A DNA stretch of 64,000 nt, taken from the NCBI RefSeq assembly GCF_009208735.1, contig NZ_WFLJ01000013.1, forward strand, positions 62,001-126,000. The letters are read 5' to 3'. The DNA comes from Janthinobacterium rivuli (GTDB taxonomy: Bacteria > Pseudomonadota > Gammaproteobacteria > Burkholderiales > Burkholderiaceae_D). Both the position numbers and the translations under genes were made by a program. The notes under the pieces are model-generated. The model did no database searches and had not been told where the DNA came from. It saw only the letters and a list, made by a program, of their open reading frames with translations. Positions 24,289 through 33,134 of this stretch are shown piece by piece (position 1 is the first letter of the stretch; the number at the start of each line of letters is the position of its first letter).

Positions 24289-25536
24289 CTAGCGCGAATG
24301 CAATCCATCGGCGCTGTAGGTGTTGCGCGGGTTCCAGAGCATCCAGCCATTGCTGCCGGCCGATTCGGCAGCATCGATCTGTGCCCTGATCTCCGCCGTG
24401 CCGAACACGCGTTTGTCAAAGGCATAGTCGCGGAAGGCTTGCAGCCACGGGCGGAACCGCAAGGGGGAAATGCGGGTGCGCGCGATGGCATGGCGCAAGG
24501 TCAGGTAGACGATCTCGCCTGGATGCGCGACGGGGTTGGGATAGCCGGGAATGCCGAACTGATAACCGGACGGGTACAGCATCGGTGCGAGGTAGTCGAC
24601 GACGCCGGCCAGGCTCGTCAATTCCTGGCCTATATTGGTGTCGTTCTTGTTCCATGCGACATAGCCGAAGATGTCGGCCGACAGAAAGACATTGTAGCGC
24701 ACCAGGCGCTTGCGGGCCGCGTCGAGGAAGCCCGTAATGGCTTCGACCCGCGCCGCTTCCGTGCTTGGCATGGCAAATTGCAGCTTGTCGGCATCCGGGA
24801 AGCGGACATAATCAAATTGCACTTCATCAAACCCCATGTCGGCCGCTTCTTCCGCCAGATCGATAAGATAGGTCCAGGCGCCCTGGCAGAAAGGATCGAG
24901 CCACGACAGCTGCTCCCTGTCGTGAAATGGCTGGCCCCGCGCATCCTTGACGCGCCATTCCGGATGGGCAGCGGCCGACAGTGCGTCCTTGAACGCCACG
25001 ATGCGGGCGATCAGATAGATGCCTTTTGCCTTCAGCTGCGTCACCATGGCGCGCATGTCGTGCACGGTGGTAACGCTGCGCGCGCCGCAACGGCTTGCCT
25101 CCAGCACACGCGTCGGATAGGGAACCAGGCCGCGATCGCTCTTCAGGTCGATGACCAGGGCATTGAGCTCGGTTGTGTCGAGCAGCGCCAGGGCCGCTTC
25201 GCGCAAGCGCTTGTCGCCGATGCCATAGGCGGACAGATAGAGGGCCTTAGGTCGCAGGGCGTGCAGGCCGATTGCCTGCGCCGTCGCGCTGGCCGGCACG
25301 ACGGGGATGCTCGCGCGCGCATAGCCGATGGCCCTGGCCAGCAGGCGCGGCGACGACACGGGAAGAGCGTAGTGCCCGTTCGCATCGCTGGTGGCTTGCG
25401 CATGTCCGGACGAGACGATGGCGCCCGCGATCGGCTGGCCCGTCGCCGCATCTATGACCCGGCCTTCCAGCGCCAGCGCGAGGGCGGGCCATGCAAGGCA
25501 GCATATCCACGCAAGGCGGCGCCTCATCGAGTACAT
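24289..25536 (-). CDS. Exported putative glycoside hydrolase (DUF4015 family)
   Basis: This 415-residue protein has a hydrophobic N-terminal signal (LAWICCLAWPALALALE), a short carboxypeptidase-regulatory-like beta-domain (about 24-90, GRVIDAATGQPIAGAIVSSG) and a TIM-barrel glycoside-hydrolase-like domain (about 97-400). The barrel carries LNALVIDLKSD, GFDEVQFDYVRFP and DYLAPMLYPSGY, typical of DUF4015 (GHL13-type) proteins; the Asp/Tyr in QFDYVRFP are likely active-site residues. It overlaps the upstream deacetylase gene by a few bases (an ATGA alternative start exists at 25527), so the two are co-expressed and probably act on the same extracellular polysaccharide. Substrate unknown. Confidence 0.82.
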   Translation of the reverse strand: MYSMRRRLAWICCLAWPALALALEGRVIDAATGQPIAGAIVSSGHAQATSDANGHYALPVSSPRLLARAIGYARASIPVVPASATAQAIGLHALRPKALYLSAYGIGDKRLREAALALLDTTELNALVIDLKSDRGLVPYPTRVLEASRCGARSVTTVHDMRAMVTQLKAKGIYLIARIVAFKDALSAAAHPEWRVKDARGQPFHDREQLSWLDPFCQGAWTYLIDLAEEAADMGFDEVQFDYVRFPDADKLQFAMPSTEAARVEAITGFLDAARKRLVRYNVFLSADIFGYVAWNKNDTNIGQELTSLAGVVDYLAPMLYPSGYQFGIPGYPNPVAHPGEIVYLTLRHAIARTRISPLRFRPWLQAFRDYAFDKRVFGTAEIRAQIDAAESAGSNGWMLWNPRNTYSADGLHSR

Positions 25537-26282
25537 GCAGGTCCCCTGGCGATGCGCGCCAGCAATGCTGGCACTCCCACCGCATCGACCACCATGTGAC
25601 GCGGCAGTGCGTACGGCGGGTCCTTGCCCGAGGCATTGCGATTGCCCAGCGCAAACGCCGCCGTGTAGCCACTATCTTGCGCCGCACGGCGCAGCGCCTC
25701 GTCGGAAATGCCATATGGCCAGGCAAGCAATGTCACGTCGATACCGAGGCGTTCTTGCAGCACGGTGCGGGGGCGTGTCAGCTGGAATTGGACGAAGCGG
25801 GCATAGGCGTCGGTTGTCAGGCGCCTGCGTTCCACGCGGAAATCAGGATGCCAGTAGGTGTGCGCACCGATCGATACCAGTTTGCTCGCCGTCATGCTGC
25901 GTAATTGCGCCCAGGTCAAGGCATAGGGCGCGTTGCCGATGGCGGACGGATAAATGAACAAGGTGACCGGCACGTTCAGGCGCATGATGGCCGGGAACAG
26001 CGCGGAGAACACGGAGCGGTGGCCGTCGTCGACAGTGATGGCGACCAGCTTGCCCGCCAGCCCATGGCCCGGGGAGAGTGACGCCAGCAGGTCGGCCACG
26101 GGCACGATGCGGTAGCCATGCGCGCGCAATTGCGTCATCTGTTGGACGAACACTGCCGTGGTCGTGGTCATGCTGTCAGCGGCCGTGTCGCCGAACCGGT
26201 GATAGACGAGAATGCTGCAGCTGTCAGTCGCGGTGGCCATGCCGGAAGCCAGCAGCGATGCGGCGAAAAAGTTGGCAAGCAC
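25524..26282 (-). CDS. Polysaccharide deacetylase family protein
   Basis: This 252-residue protein starts at a GTG preceded by AGGAAA. It has a short signal-like N-terminus and a NodB-type domain: YHRFGD, the metal-binding ITVDDGHRS and GAHTYWHPDF (His pair), and LLAWPYG. The family removes N-acetyl groups from cell-envelope or exopolysaccharide sugars using a divalent metal. It is translationally coupled to the DUF4015 hydrolase downstream. An ambiguous FNR-like dyad at 26341 is too weak to call. Confidence 0.85.
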   Translation of the reverse strand: MLANFFAASLLASGMATATDSCSILVYHRFGDTAADSMTTTTAVFVQQMTQLRAHGYRIVPVADLLASLSPGHGLAGKLVAITVDDGHRSVFSALFPAIMRLNVPVTLFIYPSAIGNAPYALTWAQLRSMTASKLVSIGAHTYWHPDFRVERRRLTTDAYARFVQFQLTRPRTVLQERLGIDVTLLAWPYGISDEALRRAAQDSGYTAAFALGNRNASGKDPPYALPRHMVVDAVGVPALLARIARGPACTR

Positions 26283-26507
26283 GACATTTCCTGCAGAGTA
26301 AGACGACAGTCCAGTCTAGCCATTCGCGGCGCCTGGCTCACTGACGTCAATCATGGTCTTGCGGAGCGAATCGTGGTAGGGGGACGTATGCTTGCGGCAC
26401 TGATGTCACGGCTGGCGGCGAGGTGCCGGACACCGGCCCGGACATTTTTTCACGGCATTACTCGGCAGGGGCACTGTTCCCGGGTAGCACAATGATCCAC
26501 GCGCCGT

Positions 26508-26521
26508 TTGATGTGCATCAT
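26508..26521 (+). promoter_or_regulatory. FNR-type box upstream of Hsp20 copy 1
   Basis: TTGAT-GTGC-ATCAT is an exact match to the window consensus. A TATCAT hexamer begins 22 bp downstream (26544), which puts the box centre at about -41.5, the classic class II activator position. The Hsp20 start codon lies 77 bp beyond the box. Confidence 0.75.
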
Positions 26522-26598
26522 TCATTTCTCAGTGCCGGATCAATATCATGGCTGCATGCATCCATCCGGGTGCCAGCAACGAGGGAGGGAACACCATC

Positions 26599-27045
26599 AT
26601 GGCTAACCATCTGACCCGATTTGACCCATTTTCCGAGATTGCGCGCTTTGAACCGCTCAATGGCATCGAGGACTGGTTCCGCGACTTCCAGCTACGGCCT
26701 GCGCTGCGCGACTGGAACGTGGAGCCGCGCATCAAGATCGACGTATCGGAAACGGACGCGGCGTACACCGTCAAGGCGGAGATTCCCGGCGTGAAAAAAG
26801 AGGACATCAAGGTCGAGGTCGAGGGCGGTGTCGTCTCGATTGCGGCCGAACTGAAACACGAGAGCGAAGTGAAGGTCGGCAAGCTGCTGCGTACGGAGCG
26901 CACCTACGGCGAACAGCGCCGCAGTTTTACGCTGGCACATGATATCGACGATGCTAAGGTGGTCGCCAGTTATGCGGAAGGCGTACTCACCCTGAATTTG
27001 CCGAAAAAGAGCGGCAAGGCGAGCAAACACATTGCCATCAGCTAG
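26599..27045 (+). CDS. Hsp20 / alpha-crystallin small heat-shock protein, copy 1
   Basis: This 148-residue protein starts at MANHLTRFDPF after a GAGGGAGGG site. It has a full alpha-crystallin domain (about 44-140) with KAEIPGVKKEDIKVEVEGG and the C-terminal GVLTLNLPKK signature, but a short tail without a clear IxI motif. Small heat-shock proteins hold unfolding proteins in an ATP-independent way in the cytoplasm. The N-terminus strongly resembles the second Hsp20 at 39920, so they are paralogues. It stands alone behind an FNR box, so oxygen limitation rather than heat alone may drive it. Confidence 0.92.
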   Translation: MANHLTRFDPFSEIARFEPLNGIEDWFRDFQLRPALRDWNVEPRIKIDVSETDAAYTVKAEIPGVKKEDIKVEVEGGVVSIAAELKHESEVKVGKLLRTERTYGEQRRSFTLAHDIDDAKVVASYAEGVLTLNLPKKSGKASKHIAIS

Positions 27046-27201
27046 TGTCGCGGTATGGCTGGTGCCGGGCTGTCCTGGCCTGCATGCCAGCGCGCACGCC
27101 TGTTGCCAAGGTGCCTGCGGCTAGCTGTCGGGCGTCGCGCGCGACGCCGGGCCTCACCTTTGCCGCGTAGCACCTACATACCGAGTGAGAAGGGCGAGTC
27201 C

Positions 27202-28848
27202 ATGTCTGCTACCGTGCGTTCTGCCGACTACCCACGCGGTTTTCTTCTCCGGCATTTCCCCCTGGTCAGCCTGGCGACGGCATGTGTCGTGCTGGTATGC
27301 CTGTCTATCCTGACGATCCAGTTGCTGACGATATGGCGCGCGCGCGAAGTGCGGCTGCACGAAGCGCGCGACGCGGCTGCGAATGTCAGTCAGGCTGTCG
27401 CGCAGCATGCCTACGATACGCTCAGGGAGGTCGACACCCTGTTGCTTGGACTGGTCGAGCGCAGCGACCTGCCGGGAGCGTCAGGCTTCGACCAGTCCCG
27501 TATGCAAGCGTTGTTGAGAAATCATGTCGCGGAGCTTCCCCAATTGCATGCCATCATTATCTTTGCCGCAGATGGCAGGCCATTGGTCAATTCCGGCACG
27601 ACGATGCCGGTCAATCTCGACAACCGGGACATGGAATCTCTTCATTACCATCGTCTGCATAATGATCTGCAGCTTTATCTGGGGATGGGCGCGGGGCGGC
27701 AGGTCAACAGCGAATGGATCCTGGCGGTGTCACGCAGAATCAACCTTCCCGACGGGAGTTTTGGCGGCGTGGTGCTGGCCACTATCGGCCTCAATTATTT
27801 TAGAAAATTCTATGAGGACTTTTCCATAGGCGAGCAAGGAACGATTCTGGTGACGCGTGATGATGCCGGGCTCGTATTGCAAATTCCCTATGATGGCCGG
27901 GTGCATGACGTTACGGAGTTGCCATTCAAACTGTTCCCTGCATCCTCGTCGATGGCAAAGATCAGGGATACGCACGCCAGTCAGGGCTTGGACGGGAGAT
28001 CAAGGATCATCAGCTATCACAAAATTGCCGAATATCCGCTGGTGGCCTTGACTGCCTTGTCGCAGGATGAGGTCCTGAGTGGCTGGCGCAATGATGCCTG
28101 CCTGCAAATTGCCGCGTTGAGCGCCTTGATCTTGCTCATCGGATTTTTTGGCTGCCGCTTGCTCAATCAGCTGACCTCACGCTTGATCGTCGAGGAGGAA
28201 TTCAAGGAGTCGAGCGATGAATTAAGAGTATCCAACCAGCGCTTGACGCACCTCGCCTTGCAGGATGGCTTGACGGGGCTGGCAAATCGACGCAGTTTTG
28301 ATGAAGCATTGATTGTGGAGTTCAGTCGGGCCCAGCGTGCAGGGAATTCCCTGGGCCTGATGATGATTGATGTTGATTTTTTCAAGCAATATAACGACAT
28401 TTATGGTCACGTGGCTGGCGATGAATGCTTGAAGAAAATTGCCGGCGTGGTCGCCTCGGGCATGCGCAGGGCGGGCGATATGGCGGCACGCTATGGTGGT
28501 GAGGAAATGGTTCTGCTCTTGCCAGGATCGGATGTCGACGGCGCCGTATCGCTCGCGGAAACCATTCGTCATGGCATAGAGAGTGTCGGCATTGCCCATA
28601 TTGGCAGTCCCCTGTGCAAGGTGACGGTCAGTATCGGCGTGGCGGTGTTCCCCTTGATTACCATGGAAACGATGTCCATCACCTTGCTCAATGCCGCCGA
28701 CCATGCCCTGTACAAGGCCAAGGCATCGGGGCGCAATAACGTATGTACCTGCGATTCGCGCGAAAAGAAGTTCTCCCGCACAAATGCCGTTGAAATCAAT
28801 GAGAACTGGTGCCAGGAGTATGTGGGGCAGGCAGACCTATCCAGTTAA
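27202..28848 (+). CDS. Membrane diguanylate cyclase with periplasmic Cache-type sensor
   Basis: This 548-residue protein starts at MSATVRSADY (AAGGGCGAG upstream). One transmembrane helix (about 18-40), a periplasmic double-Cache-like sensor (about 45-300), a second helix (about 307-330) and a C-terminal GGDEF domain (about 360-530). The active-site loop reads GGEEM and is preceded five residues earlier by RAGD, an intact RxxD inhibitory site. It should make cyclic di-GMP with product inhibition. It is a single gene in the island with no FNR box of its own, and nothing in the sequence identifies the ligand. Confidence 0.92.
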   Translation: MSATVRSADYPRGFLLRHFPLVSLATACVVLVCLSILTIQLLTIWRAREVRLHEARDAAANVSQAVAQHAYDTLREVDTLLLGLVERSDLPGASGFDQSRMQALLRNHVAELPQLHAIIIFAADGRPLVNSGTTMPVNLDNRDMESLHYHRLHNDLQLYLGMGAGRQVNSEWILAVSRRINLPDGSFGGVVLATIGLNYFRKFYEDFSIGEQGTILVTRDDAGLVLQIPYDGRVHDVTELPFKLFPASSSMAKIRDTHASQGLDGRSRIISYHKIAEYPLVALTALSQDEVLSGWRNDACLQIAALSALILLIGFFGCRLLNQLTSRLIVEEEFKESSDELRVSNQRLTHLALQDGLTGLANRRSFDEALIVEFSRAQRAGNSLGLMMIDVDFFKQYNDIYGHVAGDECLKKIAGVVASGMRRAGDMAARYGGEEMVLLLPGSDVDGAVSLAETIRHGIESVGIAHIGSPLCKVTVSIGVAVFPLITMETMSITLLNAADHALYKAKASGRNNVCTCDSREKKFSRTNAVEINENWCQEYVGQADLSS

Positions 28849-28984
28849 GAGAGAGGACGGCGGCCCCCCCAGGCTGATCCGTACGGCACATGTGCGCCCG
28901 CCTGTCCGTCAGGGTAAAAAATTCTCAGGATTAATATTGTATTTTTTATATTTTTGTTGTTGTCATGCTCAGTTATTCACCGCA

Positions 28985-28998
28985 TTGATGTAGATCAT
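28985..28998 (+). promoter_or_regulatory. FNR-type box upstream of the small ORF at 29141
   Basis: TTGAT-GTAG-ATCAT is an exact match to the window consensus. A TACAGT hexamer lies 32 bp downstream. The preceding 100 bp are AT-rich and contain no gene. The nearest downstream start codon with a ribosome site is at 29141. Confidence 0.7.
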
Positions 28999-29140
28999 CC
29001 ATCCCCCGTGACTGTACCTATTTGAAACGATACAGTACAAATCAGCGCGCACCACCTTCACCCTTCGCCAGCAATGGCGCGGGTCGACCCAAAGCAGAGC
29101 CCAGTTCACCGGGCGACGGCACACCGACAGGAAGCTCCCC

Positions 29141-29353
29141 ATGCAGGCAGATATCTGGATAGTTCGGAACGGTAGCGATTATGTCTTGTTGCATGGCCAT
29201 TTGCGCCTGCACTCCACCTTGAACGGCACCGGCGCCGCCTTTGTCGAGGTGGCGCACGAAGGCATTGTCAAGATAACACGCGTGTCGGGCAGTCTTCAGG
29301 TCGATTCCGGCCATGCGCTGTCACCACTTTGTGTTCAACGTGCAACAGTCTAA
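29141..29353 (+). CDS. Small hypothetical protein behind an FNR box
   Basis: This 70-residue protein starts MQADIWIVRNGSDYVLLHGHLRLHS and has an AGGAAG site eight bases before the ATG. It has no signal peptide or membrane helix. The alternating hydrophobic/polar pattern suggests a small beta-rich domain. No family was recognised. It is included because of the good ribosome site, chromosome-like codon use and an exact FNR box 142 bp upstream. It may instead be a leader region of no coding value. Confidence 0.5.
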   Translation: MQADIWIVRNGSDYVLLHGHLRLHSTLNGTGAAFVEVAHEGIVKITRVSGSLQVDSGHALSPLCVQRATV

Positions 29354-29458
29354 GCGTTGGGCGAAAATTTGCCGAACCTCTGGTGACGGGCGTTGCCCGG
29401 TGAGCACAGCGCTGGGAGATTACGTCGATCCACACTACCTTTTCTGGCTGCCTGTTGT

Positions 29459-29480
29459 ACAAAAAACGGCATTTTTTTGT
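29459..29480. terminator. A/T-stem hairpin, possible weak terminator
   Basis: ACAAAAAA and TTTTTTGT pair around a CGGCAT loop about 105 bp after the small ORF. The stem is A/U only, so intrinsic termination would be weak. The 260-bp stretch 29354-29614 holds nothing else recognisable apart from AT-rich promoter-like sequence ahead of the histidine kinase. Confidence 0.35.
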
Positions 29481-29614
29481 CGCGACTATTACTGAGCTCG
29501 CTATTGCGCTAATATAAATTATGATTATTGATTAGTACACACCATCCACGAACCTTGCCAAGATGTGATGCCGCAGGGGGGTAACTTGCTAAAGATGGGT
29601 ATGCTCAACCAATT

Positions 29615-31273
29615 ATGTGCGCGAAGCGAAAAAAGTATTTTGCCGTTCCTTTTCAGACCGAGCAATATTGGAACTTATTGCGTCAGCATGCGGAGCTGCG
29701 GCTCAAGCTGAAACTGGGGGCGTCAAAGCGTCTTTCGCACGAGCGCCATCCCGCGTCGCTGCAGGCGGCGCAGCGCGAGGTGAGCGTGCGCGAGATCGAG
29801 CTGGAAATGCAGAACGATGAGCTGCGCGCCACCCAGGCTGCCTTGAAGACTACTGGCGAATTGTATAATCGCCTGTATGATCAGGCGCCGGTCGGCTATA
29901 TCAGCATGGATGCCCGCGGCATCATCATCCAGTCGAATCTCACCGCATCGGACTTGTTGGGCACGCCGCCAGAGATGCTGATCGGCCTGCCGTTCACGCG
30001 TTTCATTCTTCCTGATGACCAGGATATTTTTCACTTTCTGCGCCAGCGCCTGCTGGACCGCGATGCATCGTGTTCGGCCGTGCTGCGCATGAAAAAGGGC
30101 GTGGGCGACGTATTTTCAGCCATGGTGGAAGCCAAACTGAGCCAGGAGCATTTTGGGCCAGGCGTCGTCTTGTTGGTACTCAATGATATTACCGAGCGCA
30201 CCATGGCGGCGGCGCAACTGCATGCCAGCGAGGAGCGATTTCGCGGGGCATTTGAAAACTCCTCTCTGGGCATGATCATGGCGGACATGCAAGGCCGCTG
30301 GGTCACCGTGAACCGGGCATTGTGCGAGATGTTGGGCTATACGGGGCCGGAAGTGCTGGCGATGGGATACCTGAAACTCACCCATCCCGACGACGTTGCC
30401 AACAGCGTGGAGTTCGGGCGGCGCCTGTGCAACGGTGAGATCAGCAGTTATCGCATCGAAAAACGCTACCTGCACAAGGATGGTCATGCGATCTGGGCCA
30501 TACTCAGTGCGACAGTGGTGTGCGGTACGTCCGGGCTCAATCGGCAATATGTGGGCATGGTGGAAGATATCAGCGTGCGCAAGCTGGCATTGGAGACGCT
30601 GGAACTATCGCATCAGAAGCTGCGCCAGTTCATTGCCCATCAGGAGCGCGTGAAGGAGGGCGAGCGTATCCGGATTGCCCGGGAAATGCACGACGAACTC
30701 GGTAGTGTCTTAACTGGGGTCAAAGCCCACCTTTCCGTTGCCCTGATACATGACCAGCGCAATGGCGGCACTCTGCAGCCGCGGCTCGAGGACGCCTGCA
30801 CCTTGCTCGATACCGCTACCGCGGCCCTACGCAGGGTGATCACCGAACTGCGCCCCAGCGTGCTTGACCAGCTTGGTGTCTGGGCGGCGCTGGAGTGGCA
30901 CGCGGAAGAGGTCTGCACCAGGGCGGGGCTCGCTTGCCGCACCCACATTTCTCCGGAGACTGCACGACTGGAGATCGACCCCGAGCGCAGTACCGCCTTG
31001 TTTCGTATCTTGCAGGAAGCGCTCACCAATGTCGTCCGCCATGCCGGGGCAACGCGGGTCGACGTGCGCGTCAGTCATGCCTACTCGTCGATCAGGATGG
31101 AAGTGGAAGACAATGGCAAGGGCATGCATTGCGAGAGCCTGGCGACCGCCAACTCCTGGGGGGTGGCCGGCATGCGCGAGCGGGCCCAGCATTTTGGCGG
31201 CGATATCCGTTTCATGGCCGTCGAGCATGGAACCTTGCTGGTCGTGCAGTTACCGATACGGGGGCGCGCATGA
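29615..31273 (+). CDS. PAS-PAS histidine kinase, NarX/DegS-like type
   Basis: This 552-residue protein lacks transmembrane segments, so it is a cytoplasmic sensor. An N-terminal coiled coil (about 40-80), PAS 1 (about 85-195), PAS 2 (about 205-325, with the PAC-like YLHKDGHAIWA), then a HisKA_3 domain with the phospho-His in REMHDELGS (near 358) and a HATPase_c domain (ILQEALTNVVRHAGA, VEDNGKGM, GVAGMRERA). The second PAS may sense a redox or small-molecule cue, but no heme or flavin signature is certain. Its stop overlaps the start of the NarL-type regulator gene (ATGA), making an obvious two-component pair. Confidence 0.92.
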   Translation: MCAKRKKYFAVPFQTEQYWNLLRQHAELRLKLKLGASKRLSHERHPASLQAAQREVSVREIELEMQNDELRATQAALKTTGELYNRLYDQAPVGYISMDARGIIIQSNLTASDLLGTPPEMLIGLPFTRFILPDDQDIFHFLRQRLLDRDASCSAVLRMKKGVGDVFSAMVEAKLSQEHFGPGVVLLVLNDITERTMAAAQLHASEERFRGAFENSSLGMIMADMQGRWVTVNRALCEMLGYTGPEVLAMGYLKLTHPDDVANSVEFGRRLCNGEISSYRIEKRYLHKDGHAIWAILSATVVCGTSGLNRQYVGMVEDISVRKLALETLELSHQKLRQFIAHQERVKEGERIRIAREMHDELGSVLTGVKAHLSVALIHDQRNGGTLQPRLEDACTLLDTATAALRRVITELRPSVLDQLGVWAALEWHAEEVCTRAGLACRTHISPETARLEIDPERSTALFRILQEALTNVVRHAGATRVDVRVSHAYSSIRMEVEDNGKGMHCESLATANSWGVAGMRERAQHFGGDIRFMAVEHGTLLVVQLPIRGRA

Positions 31274-31926
31274 CATGCGGGAAAATCAGGGTGCTGCTGG
31301 TGGACGACCATGTCGTTGCCCGCAACGGCATACGTTTAATGCTGGGCACGGACGACGGCATCGAAGTCGTGGCCGAAGCCGAGACGGCGCGCGCGGCATT
31401 GTATCTGCTGCAGGCGCAGGCGTTTGACGTTGCCATTGTCGACATCGGCTTGCCCGATCAGAATGGCTTGCAATTGCTAAAGAAGTTACGCCGGGAGTGG
31501 CCACGCGTTGCCGTGCTGATGCTGTCCATGTATGCCGAGACGGTGTACGCCGTGCGGGCCCTGCAATACGGCGCCGCGGGCTACCTGACGAAGAACTGCA
31601 ATGCGTCCGTACTGCTGGGTGCTGTCCACAAGGCTGCCTGCGGAGGGAAATACATCAGCTCGGCGGTGACGGAAGACATTGCGGACATGATCAGTGGCAG
31701 CAGGACGGCCTGGCACGAGAAACTGTCGGACCGCGAGCTGGAAGTCCTGCGGCTGCTTGCTGCCGGCGAAGACCTGGCAGATATCGCCCAAATCTTGCAT
31801 TTGAGCATTAATACGGTGGGCACTTACCGGGCGCGCCTGCTGGAAAAGACGCGCGCCAAGAATAATGTGCAGCTGACGCGGTTCGCCATCGAACATGGCG
31901 TCGGTCCGCCGATACTTGGCAGCTAG
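31270..31926 (+). CDS. NarL/LuxR-type response regulator, partner of the PAS kinase
   Basis: This 218-residue protein has a receiver domain (LLVDDHVVARNG; phospho-Asp in VAIVDIGLPDQNG; Lys in YLTKN) and a C-terminal LuxR helix-turn-helix (LSDRELEVLRLLAAGEDLADIAQILHLSINTVGTYRARL). The start codon overlaps the kinase stop, so the pair is co-translated. It is closely related to the orphan regulator at 33135, sharing the LLVDDH.ARNG..LMLGT block, which suggests duplication. The palindrome at 32969 is a candidate target for either of them. Confidence 0.93.
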   Translation: MTCGKIRVLLVDDHVVARNGIRLMLGTDDGIEVVAEAETARAALYLLQAQAFDVAIVDIGLPDQNGLQLLKKLRREWPRVAVLMLSMYAETVYAVRALQYGAAGYLTKNCNASVLLGAVHKAACGGKYISSAVTEDIADMISGSRTAWHEKLSDRELEVLRLLAAGEDLADIAQILHLSINTVGTYRARLLEKTRAKNNVQLTRFAIEHGVGPPILGS

Positions 31927-31986
31927 CTGGTCGATAGCCACCGATGCAACGCCGCTGTTTGCGCCGCTGCACGGATGTATCGCTGT

Positions 31987-32817
31987 TCAGGCATGGCTTG
32001 CCGTCCTCGAGATGGAGGACAGTAGCGCCTTGGTCCGTTCCGCGAGTGGATCGACGCTTGCCACTATTTCCATGCTCTCCCCGTTGGCCAGCGCCTCGAT
32101 GGCGCCATGATCGAGGATATGCAGATCTTTGCCGTCCGTGCTGATCCAGCCCTGGCGGCGGAACTTCGACATCAGCCGACTGACGCTTTCCATCGTCAAG
32201 CCTATATAGTTGCCGATGTCTTCACGCGACATCAGTACCGTGAAGTCATGGCGCGAATATCCACGGGCCGCGAAACGGCTCGACAGATCAAGCAGGAAGG
32301 TGGCAAAGCGCTGCTCGGCCGAGCTGCCCAGGAAGCGCATGACGCGCTGGTCCCGATTGATTTCCTCGCTCAATAGGCGGTGGAAATGTTGTTGTAGCGC
32401 TGGAATGTTGGCGCATAGCATCTGCAGCTGGGCAAAGGGGACTTCACAGACCTCGCTATCCTCGAATGCCATCGCATTGCTGTCATGAATGCCGGTACTG
32501 ATGGCGTTCATGCCCAGAATTTCGCCGGCCATGTGAAAGCCCATGACGTGCTGTTTGCCATGTGCGCTATCGCGGAACGTCTTGAACTGGCCGACGTGAA
32601 TAATGTACAGGCAACTAAAAGGATCGCCTACCCTGAGCAGCAACTCATTGCGTTCCACCCAGTGCCGTTTGCCAATGATTCTATCGATCTGAGCGACGCT
32701 ACGCTCGTCCAGGCCGTATGGCAGGCAGCGCAGCCGAGAACTGCATTTCGCGCAGGTATTGCCGCTAATGAAATTTTTCGCTGGCAGCGATTGACGGGTC
32801 GAGAGTTGGATGTTCAT
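31987..32817 (-). CDS. fnr: FNR-type oxygen-sensing Crp/Fnr regulator
   Basis: This 276-residue protein has the full FNR signature: N-terminal cysteines C-x2-C-x5-C (CAKCSSRLRC), a fourth Cys in SEVCEVPF, a cyclic-nucleotide-binding-type beta-roll, a long dimer helix and a C-terminal helix-turn-helix. The recognition helix TMESVSRL keeps the E-x2-S-R residues that read TTGAT in E. coli FNR. It should therefore bind a [4Fe-4S] cluster and become active without oxygen. The many TTGAT-N4-ATCAT boxes in the island fit this specificity. Its own upstream region has no such box. Confidence 0.93.
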   Translation of the reverse strand: MNIQLSTRQSLPAKNFISGNTCAKCSSRLRCLPYGLDERSVAQIDRIIGKRHWVERNELLLRVGDPFSCLYIIHVGQFKTFRDSAHGKQHVMGFHMAGEILGMNAISTGIHDSNAMAFEDSEVCEVPFAQLQMLCANIPALQQHFHRLLSEEINRDQRVMRFLGSSAEQRFATFLLDLSSRFAARGYSRHDFTVLMSREDIGNYIGLTMESVSRLMSKFRRQGWISTDGKDLHILDHGAIEALANGESMEIVASVDPLAERTKALLSSISRTASHA

Positions 32818-33134
32818 GGGTGCCTCTTATTGTTGTACATGGTTTGCATTAAATTTTTATGTTTCTGACCATATGTATTACTACACGTTTAATAGTATGT
32901 GCGCGGCGAGGCAAGGTGCATATAAGATTAACCGCTGGTCTTGCGTAGCAAATTCCACAAGCTTTTGGGTAGGGGATCCCCTACATCCATTCTTTGCCAG
33001 TACGCAGCGGCTTTGTCTGCCGCGCAGCCACGGCTGCTGCAGCCAAGCGTTGACGCCGCCAGCCGTTCGGCGCAGAATCAAATGCATGAAAAGCATCACA
33101 TCACGCCAGGCAAGGCATGCTCGGGACCTTCATC
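32818..33134. other. Divergent intergenic region with promoter sequence
   Basis: This 317-bp stretch separates the minus-strand fnr gene from the plus-strand orphan regulator. It is AT-rich for the first 100 bp, with several TA-rich hexamers but no clear -35/-10 pair. It contains the perfect palindrome at 32969-32984. No small ORF or RNA gene was recognised. Confidence 0.5.
32969..32984. promoter_or_regulatory. Perfect 16-bp palindrome, candidate regulator operator
   Basis: GTAGGGGATCCCCTAC is fully symmetric and lies in the fnr / orphan-regulator intergenic region, about 150 bp from each start codon. It does not match FNR or NarL consensus. Its length suits a dimeric NarL/LuxR-family response regulator, of which two are encoded next door. 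Confidence 0.4.

Noticed and set aside
26341..26354. FNR-like dyad CTGAC-GTCA-ATCAT upstream of the deacetylase gene
   Set aside because: It has two mismatches to the consensus, including in the key TTGAT half, so it was not called.
29530..29545. TTGAT half site before the PAS kinase gene
   Set aside because: Only one half site is present; the partner ATCAT half is missing.
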